From assembly GCA_024516155.1 (NCBI GenBank), contig JAJJXM010000103.1:1-64000 (forward strand): a DNA stretch of 64,000 nucleotides, in the 5' to 3' direction. This stretch comes from Pyronema omphalodes. Taxonomy: Eukaryota > Ascomycota > Pezizomycetes > Pezizales > Pyronemataceae. The notes under the pieces were generated by a model. The model was not told where the DNA came from. It saw only the letters and a list, made by a program, of their open reading frames with translations, and searched no databases. This document shows positions 59,100 to 64,000 of this stretch, piece after piece; within the stretch, counting starts at the first letter, position 1, and every line of letters starts with the position of its first letter. Both the position numbers and the translations under genes were made by a program.

Positions 59100-60142
59100 A
59101 ACGGTTTGTACGCAATTGTCATACCTGCAAACGTACTAAAGCCACAAGACACGCTCCCTTTGGTACCCTCAAACCTCTGCCCGTCCCACATCAACCTTGG
59201 CAAAGCGTTTCGGTAGACTTCATCACTGGCCTTCCTCCATCCGATGGATACGATGCAATTTGTGCAGTTGTATGTCGACTGACGAAGCAACGGCACTTGA
59301 TCCCCTGCCATACGACCATCACAGCTCAAGGATTTGCTCAGGTCTTTGTGGATAACATTTTCCAATTGCATGGCCTGCCAGATGTTCTTATCTCTGATCG
59401 AGGACCACAGTTCATCGCCAACTTCTGGAAATATCTTGCATCCTGTCTGGGGATCGAAACGGCAACAAGCACAGCATTCCACCCCCAGACAGACGGTCAA
59501 ACAGAACGTATAAACGCCGTCACCGAACAGTATCTGCGAGCTTACGTCTCCTACCTGCAGGACGACTGGACAAAGTACTTGTCCCTAGCTGAGTTTGCAG
59601 CAAACAACCAAGTATCCGATACGACTACCCTCTCCCCGTTCTTTGCGATCTACGGCAGGCACCCAAAGTGCTCCTTCGAACTCAACATCAGAACCGATAA
59701 CCCAGATGAAGTCAACGCTAAACTAGTAGCAGAACGAATGTCACACATTCATGACGTTCTGCGATCGGAAATGAAGTACGCCCAGGCACGATATACAGAA
59801 GCGGCCGACCGGTCACGTGTACCAGCCCCTGTGTTTAAACCCAACGATCTTGTCTGGCTAGACGCTCGCAACCTGCGCACCGAACGGCCATCACGGAAGT
59901 TGGAAAATAAGCACCTCGGCCGGTATCGTGTTGTCAGAGCCATTGGCACACATGCATACGAACTTGACATCCCCGGCACCATGAACCATCACCGGACATT
60001 TCCAGTATCACTACTCAACCCTGCCCAGTCGGATCCTTTGCCTGGACAAATACTACCGCCTCCCCTGCCTGTTGTTGTTGATGGTGAAGAGGAATGGTTC
60101 GTCGACGAAATACTTGACAGCCGGGTTAGACGAGGTCGCTTG

Positions 60143-60912
60143 TGTCAAAATCCGGCTACACACGGCCGACAGGCGATACAACCGTCGGATTGCTATGCAA
60201 TCGGGTTCGGCTCTGGACTTCTAGGTGAGTTAGTCGCGGGCTCAGGCAGTACTTACCTTGTACACAGGATGTCCCTGCAGCGTTGCCTCTGATAGAATCG
60301 TCGGATGGGGATCTGGGTGGGGGGATAGGTGGGTATTCGGGATGGGTAAGTATGTTGGGATGGGCTGGGTTTGCGGTCACGGTTTAGATGATAGAACTGC
60401 AGTGTGTAGATAGGATTGTGTAAATAGATGATTGATTGCGTACTAGACTAATGAAATACAAATGTCCCCTTATATACCTTTGTCCCTGTGCTCATGTGAT
60501 TTCCCAACTTATCTGACCCGCAGATATTCCATCCATCATGAGACACCCTTCGCTCCACCGTGACTCCCAAAACCTAACTAAAACACAATACAAACATAAA
60601 CCAAAACATAATACAAAACATAACCAAAACATAATACAAAACATAACCAAAACATAATACAAAACATAAGCAGAACACAATACAAAACATAAGCAAAACA
60701 TATTCCAAACCTCGAGGAAACCCTCCTCGTTCCACCCCGCACTTACCCCCTTGTCCCTCGCTTAACCCTAACTCCTCTCGCCTAGCCCTAGCTCCACCTC
60801 TTCGCTTAAACCCTAACTGTGACGTACGCCATCCCCAGCGTCACACCCACGAACCACAGCCCAGCTGTGGTTACAATCCCTCCCAGAAGCATATCCCTAG
60901 CGGTTCGTGACA
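60143..60912 (-). repeat. Gyp-3 3' LTR, 770 bp
   Basis: Nearly identical to the solo LTR at 46090-46859; one clear difference is at about 60743 (T for C). In sense orientation it starts TGTCACGAACC and its first 107 nt encode the end of the post-pol ORF. Confidence 0.95.
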
Positions 60913-61744
60913 GTAGCTCCCCCCTCCAGGCCGAGACTCCGACGAGGCTTGTCTGAGGTTCCCCATGGGGACGAGGTCGGGGTTGTCGCTGCCGACGGCG
61001 ATTGCGGTTCTGGCGGCGGCATCTGCCGGATAGTCGTTGGCGGCGGGGAGAGTCTCCTCCGAAACCAGTGCTGGAGTGCTCCGGCAACGAGGACCCCTCG
61101 AATGGCGGTGGGGTGTGGGTCGGCGGTGGCACCTCTTCCTTTCCAGTGGGTGGTCCGTAGAAAGAGAGGTTTATTGCGAGTCGTTCGGGGTCCCTGTTGG
61201 GAGACATGAGGTAGACAGGGACGTACCTCTTCTCCATCAAAGTCTCGCTCGAGGTTTCCGAGGCCAGCTCGGGTGCTGTTGGTGGCTGTTCCCCGTTGGG
61301 GTGTTGCTGGTCTTTCTCCGGGACGGGGGTCGGTTCATCTGGTGTCGGAGCGGGAGTTGTCGTGGAGCGGGCAGGCCCTGTGGCGCCGCATCTGGCTTCA
61401 TGGCCGTCCATGTTAATCAGAAACCCACAGTCGTAGCAGACCCTCTTTCCTCGCTGCCAGGCCCGACAGGCCTTCCGAACGTCCAGATGTTTCCTCCTGA
61501 TCACAGCCTCTAACTCGGGATCCTGCGTCCGTCCGCAGTTGCATTCGTTGGTTCCTTCCCGCCCAGCGGTTGGAAAATAGTTGTAGTTTTCTTTCGATTG
61601 TCGATGTGTGGCGCAGTAGTCGTCGTAACAAAAGGTCCAGTGTTGGGCATCGTGTGGGGGATACGTGGTTGTCGGTGGTGGGGCGTCCTGGCGGTACCAG
61701 CCGCCGGAGTGTTGGTCGCTCTCGGGGTTTATGGGGCTAGCCAT
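60806..61744 (-). CDS. Gyp-3 post-pol ORF: Cys/His-rich, C-terminal hydrophobic segment, 312 aa
   Basis: Starts MASPINPESDQHSGGWYR, with its ATG 5 nt after the pol stop; the frame is open even further upstream, overlapping pol. Residues about 35-125 hold a Cys/His cluster (HWTFCYDDYCATH, then CNCGRTQ, CRAW, CYDCGFLINMDGHEARC) that may bind metal. A Pro/Thr/Ser-rich middle and an Arg-rich patch (RRQNRNRRRQRQPRPR) follow. The last 35 residues are encoded by the LTR and include a hydrophobic run (LLGGIVTTAGLWFVGVTLG) like a tail anchor. Position after pol is that of env in some Gypsy lineages, but there is no signal peptide and no resemblance to an envelope protein. The WTFCYDD motif recalls sequences seen in fungal Gypsy-linked ORFs (memory only). 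Confidence 0.7.
   Translation of the reverse strand: MASPINPESDQHSGGWYRQDAPPPTTTYPPHDAQHWTFCYDDYCATHRQSKENYNYFPTAGREGTNECNCGRTQDPELEAVIRRKHLDVRKACRAWQRGKRVCYDCGFLINMDGHEARCGATGPARSTTTPAPTPDEPTPVPEKDQQHPNGEQPPTAPELASETSSETLMEKRYVPVYLMSPNRDPERLAINLSFYGPPTGKEEVPPPTHTPPPFEGSSLPEHSSTGFGGDSPRRQRLSGRCRRQNRNRRRQRQPRPRPHGEPQTSLVGVSAWRGELLSRTARDMLLGGIVTTAGLWFVGVTLGMAYVTVRV
60913..60927 (-). promoter_or_regulatory. Polypurine tract of Gyp-3
   Basis: GGAGGGGGGAGCTAC in minus sense, directly before the 3' LTR. It also lies inside the post-pol ORF, where it encodes part of WRGELL. Confidence 0.8.
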
Positions 61745-61749
61745 GGTTC

Positions 61750-64000
61750 TTACAACCTTGGGGCCGGTTTTCTTGGGTAGGTTGTGTGAAATCGTCGGAT
61801 AGCGTCGGGGGAATTCGTGAAGTTCTCCGATGGGTACCAAGTTCGGTCGGGATCAGGGAATCCCGTCCAACGTACACGATACTGGAGTCGGTTTCGATGA
61901 TAGCGGGAATCAACTATCTCCTCCACTTCCCATTCCTCTTCGTCTTCAATAACAATTGGTGGGGGAGGAGGTTGGACGTGCCCGGGGATCGGTGTAAGGG
62001 TGGGTTGAGCCAGCTCGAGCAATGAGATGTGGAATACGGGGTGTATTTTCACACTGGCGGGGAGATCCAATTTATACGCTCTTGTCCCCACTCGCTCGAG
62101 GATGGTGTATGGTCCCATCAGCTTGTAATCCAACTTGCTGGATGGGCGAGTTGTCTTCACGTTCTTCCTCCGCAACCACACCCTATCCCCCTCCCTGAGT
62201 ACGGGATCCGGGTGTCTCTTCCGATTTGCCTGTTCTGCCTGGGCAGCCTGTGCATATCCGATTTCTGCCTGTAGTTCCCGGTGGAGGTTGGTGAGGGCTG
62301 AGACGTATTCCGCCACCTCCGGGAATCCTCCTTCTATTTTTCCTAGGCTGGGTGCGAACCGCGGATGATACCCATAATTCGCGAAAAAGGGGGTTACCTT
62401 TGTTGTCTCGGATTGAGTGTTGTTATAGCAAAACTCCGCCATTGGGAGTAGCTTTTCCCAGTCGTCCTGCTGGTAATTGCAGTACGCCCGCAGGTACTGT
62501 TCGAGGGTGGCGTTCGTGCGTTCGGTCTGTCCGTCGGTCTCGGGGTGGAATGCGGTGCTGAGCTTCTTTGACGTCCCCATTGACCCCATCACTCGCTTCC
62601 AAAACGTCGAGGTGAATAGAGACCCGCGGTCGGAGACGATATCGTTAGGAAGTCCGTGGGCCCTGACCACATGCCTCAGGAACCCATCCGCCAGTTCCTT
62701 CGGCCCCAGCGTATCCGCACAGGCCACGGAGTGAGCCATCTTCGTGAACCGATCCACAATTACCCATAGGGCGTTGTTTCCTCCTCTTGACGGCAGTCCA
62801 GTGATAAAATCCATGGACACCGAATCCCACGGCCTCGATGGTGGCTGTAAGGGCTTCAGGAGCCAGAAAGGAGCGTGCCTAACTGGCTTAATCCTTTTGC
62901 AGGTATCGCAGTGGTCTACGTATCGGTTGACATATTGGCGTTGCTGAGGCCAATAATAATTCCTACTGATTAGCTCCAAGGTCCTCGCCCGCCCTGGGTG
63001 TCCCGCAACGAGTGCATCATGGTGGTCATGTAGGAGCCGTAGCCGCAACTCGTGGTCGTCTGGTACCCATATCAACCCCTCATACAGCAACAGCCCCTCC
63101 CGTTCTTCGCAAAGTCCCAATGCCACCTTCCGGTCTATCTTCTCCCCAGTTCGTAATTTCCTTAATATCTCCTGTATCTCCTGATCCTCCCTTGTTTTCT
63201 GTTGGATTTCTTTTAACAATTCCTCGTCGACCTGTATTTCCATGACCTCGGCAGAGTTGATCCAGAAGGTCTGCGGCGGCAAAAGAACTCGTTCCCTGTT
63301 CTGCCTGTGTTTCAGCTCCCCTTCCCAAGGAGAATCTCCTGATTCTCTCGATAGGATGTCGGGCTTTCCCGCCAGTTTGCCGGGTCGATACGTTATTGCG
63401 AAGTCGTAATTCGCCAACATTTCCGCCCACCTTGCCTGCCGTAGGTTAAGGTCTTTTTTTGTAGTCCAATATTCCAAATTTTGATGGTCCGTCAATATAG
63501 TAATCTTGTGTCGAGTATTCTTGCAGTAGGTACCCCATTTATTTAGCCCTTCAACTATGGCGAGGAGTTCTTTATCGTGTATATCGTAATTTAGTTCCGG
63601 GTCCTTCAGTTTGCGCGAGAAATATCCCAAGGGATGTAGGATGCCTTGGTCGTCCGGCTGCGAGCAGACTGCTCCGATGGCGTAATCCGACGCATCTGTC
63701 TCCAGGGTTAAGGGTTTTGTGGGGTCAAAATGTCGTAGGATAGGTTCAGAAATCATTGCCCGTTTCAGCTGTTCGAATGCTGATTTAGCCGCGTCGTCCC
63801 ATTTCCATGTTACATCCTTCCTCGTCAGTTTTGTAAGAGGCGCCGTAATCTTGCTAAAATCCCGGATAAACCTCCTATAGAAGTTGGCGAACCCCATGAA
63901 ACTCTGGATTCCCTTTACGTTTGTCGGTTCCCTCCATTCTGCCACTGCTCTTACCTTCTCCGGATCCATCCTTATCCCCGTTGGTGAGATGATATATCCC
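61750..64000 (-). CDS. Gyp-3 pol, C-terminal part (RT end, RNase H, integrase, chromodomain)
   Basis: The frame is open from the window edge (GYIISPTGIRMDPEKV, the end of RT) to the TAA at 61750-61752, about 750 residues. RNase H shows LETDASDYAIGAVCSQ and YDIHDKELLAIVEGLNKW. The integrase zinc region is AGHPGRARTLELISRNYYWP with CDTCKR. The core shows MDFITGLPSRGG, NDIVSDRGSLFTS and TAFHPETDGQTERTN. The GPY/F region (KLMGPYTILERVG) and a chromodomain (EEWEVEEIVDSRYHRNRLQY) end the protein. No stop or frameshift is seen in the part present. Confidence 0.95.
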   Translation of the reverse strand, partial: GYIISPTGIRMDPEKVRAVAEWREPTNVKGIQSFMGFANFYRRFIRDFSKITAPLTKLTRKDVTWKWDDAAKSAFEQLKRAMISEPILRHFDPTKPLTLETDASDYAIGAVCSQPDDQGILHPLGYFSRKLKDPELNYDIHDKELLAIVEGLNKWGTYCKNTRHKITILTDHQNLEYWTTKKDLNLRQARWAEMLANYDFAITYRPGKLAGKPDILSRESGDSPWEGELKHRQNRERVLLPPQTFWINSAEVMEIQVDEELLKEIQQKTREDQEIQEILRKLRTGEKIDRKVALGLCEEREGLLLYEGLIWVPDDHELRLRLLHDHHDALVAGHPGRARTLELISRNYYWPQQRQYVNRYVDHCDTCKRIKPVRHAPFWLLKPLQPPSRPWDSVSMDFITGLPSRGGNNALWVIVDRFTKMAHSVACADTLGPKELADGFLRHVVRAHGLPNDIVSDRGSLFTSTFWKRVMGSMGTSKKLSTAFHPETDGQTERTNATLEQYLRAYCNYQQDDWEKLLPMAEFCYNNTQSETTKVTPFFANYGYHPRFAPSLGKIEGGFPEVAEYVSALTNLHRELQAEIGYAQAAQAEQANRKRHPDPVLREGDRVWLRRKNVKTTRPSSKLDYKLMGPYTILERVGTRAYKLDLPASVKIHPVFHISLLELAQPTLTPIPGHVQPPPPPIVIEDEEEWEVEEIVDSRYHRNRLQYRVRWTGFPDPDRTWYPSENFTNSPDAIRRFHTTYPRKPAPRL

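Larger units (their letters stand above)
44771..60142 (+). mobile_element. Gyp-1: Ty3/Gypsy chromovirus, interrupted
   Basis: Inserted in LINE-b2. It has a 5' LTR (44771-45308), a small leader ORF, gag (45723-47640) and pol (from 47619). It is itself interrupted by a Gyp-3 solo LTR (46090-46859, plus 5-bp duplication) and by the complete Gyp-2 (50172-59099, plus duplication). It stops at 60142, where a second Gyp-3 begins inside the chromodomain region. The 3' end and 3' LTR lie outside the window. The 5-bp target duplication would be GAAAC (44766-44770), unconfirmed on the right. Confidence 0.9.
47619..60142 (+). pseudogene. Gyp-1 pol, one stop and interrupted by Gyp-2
   Basis: Open in the -1 frame from 47619. 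The aspartic protease has HALIDCGATGISFVDEDFA, with DCGA at the active site. Reverse transcriptase shows [35 protein letters not shown] and catalytic YLDD. RNase H shows [19 protein letters not shown] at 48591-48593 interrupts the frame just before [11 protein letters not shown]. Gyp-2 then splits the integrase zinc region between codons ending GAACGG (50171) and 59105, and the frame resumes correctly (FVRNCHTCKRTKATRHAPFG). The integrase core follows (VDFITGLPPSDGYD, SDRGPQFIANFW, STAFHPQTDGQTERIN). At 60142 Gyp-3 cuts the start of the chromodomain (EEWFVDEILDSRVRRGRL). Confidence 0.9.
60143..64000 (-). mobile_element. Gyp-3: chromovirus on the minus strand, partial
   Basis: The 3' LTR (60143-60912), polypurine tract, an extra post-pol ORF and the 3' two thirds of pol are present; gag, protease, RT palm and 5' LTR lie past the window end. 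It is inserted in Gyp-1 at its chromodomain. The five bases before it are GCTTG, the expected but unconfirmed duplication. Its sequence differs clearly from Gyp-1 and Gyp-2 although all LTRs start TGTCAC in sense orientation. Confidence 0.93.

Noticed and set aside
46090..60912. The two Gyp-3 LTRs as the 5' and 3' LTRs of a single 14.8-kb element
   Set aside because: The left LTR has its own CCTAC duplication and the interior is Gyp-1/Gyp-2, while Gyp-3 internal sequence lies to the right of the second LTR.
60806..61744. Gyp-3 post-pol ORF as a viral-type envelope gene
   Set aside because: No signal peptide, fusion peptide or glycoprotein-like features; the Cys/His cluster and Arg-rich patch suggest a non-envelope role.

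Overview
The window looks like the nuclear genome of a filamentous ascomycete, possibly a repeat-rich Pezizomycete of truffle type. The genus is inference. The evidence is the gene families (UDP-glucose 4-epimerase, a STAND/NACHT-ankyrin protein, a membrane-anchored ankyrin protein), short 45-122 nt GT-AG introns often with a CTAAC branch site, Tad1-like LINEs with CCHC gag and RNase H, and Ty3/Gypsy chromoviruses. No tRNA, rRNA, CRISPR or bacterial-type operon was seen.

Layout, left part (1-22 kb). A 1.0-1.4 kb inverted repeat (2-1019 and 20892-22267) carries a long polypurine/polypyrimidine tract and encloses about 20 kb. Inside it lie a UDP-glucose 4-epimerase gene (2687 to about 4406, 6 exons), about 5 kb of AT-rich sequence without credible genes, an intact five-exon STAND/NACHT-ankyrin gene (9463-13035, 1092 aa), a 527-bp TIR element with an 8-bp target duplication (13432-13958), and a decayed Tad1-like LINE on the minus strand (LINE-a, about 14300-20428). 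A perfect 24-bp-arm palindrome at 22566-22617 shares its end motif with short inverted repeats flanking LINE-a.

Middle part (22-39 kb). About 4.5 kb of sequence without clear genes is followed by LINE-b1 (26890-33528), which has a 14-bp target duplication, a full-length 1330-aa ORF2 and a frameshifted ORF1. Next is a nine-exon membrane-ankyrin gene (33870-39260) with one in-frame stop, cut by a second LINE copy (LINE-b2).

Right part (39-64 kb) is a nested stack. The ankyrin gene is interrupted by LINE-b2. LINE-b2 is interrupted by chromovirus Gyp-1. Gyp-1 carries a solo LTR of Gyp-3 in gag (duplication CCTAC), a complete young Gyp-2 in pol (50172-59099, duplication AACGG), and a second, minus-strand Gyp-3 at its chromodomain that runs off the window. 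Order of events: ankyrin gene, LINE-b2, Gyp-1, then Gyp-2 and the Gyp-3 insertions.

Most notable observations: (1) Gyp-1 and Gyp-2 lack an obvious tRNA primer site and instead have, 2 nt after the 5' LTR, sequence complementary to their own LTR downstream of the TATA box, which suggests Tf1-type self-priming; (2) Gyp-1 has a textbook -1 frameshift signal at the gag/pol junction; (3) Gyp-3 carries an extra post-pol ORF with a Cys/His motif and a C-terminal hydrophobic segment encoded by its own LTR; (4) Gyp-2 looks intact and recent; (5) the palindromic element family with CTCGTGCC ends.
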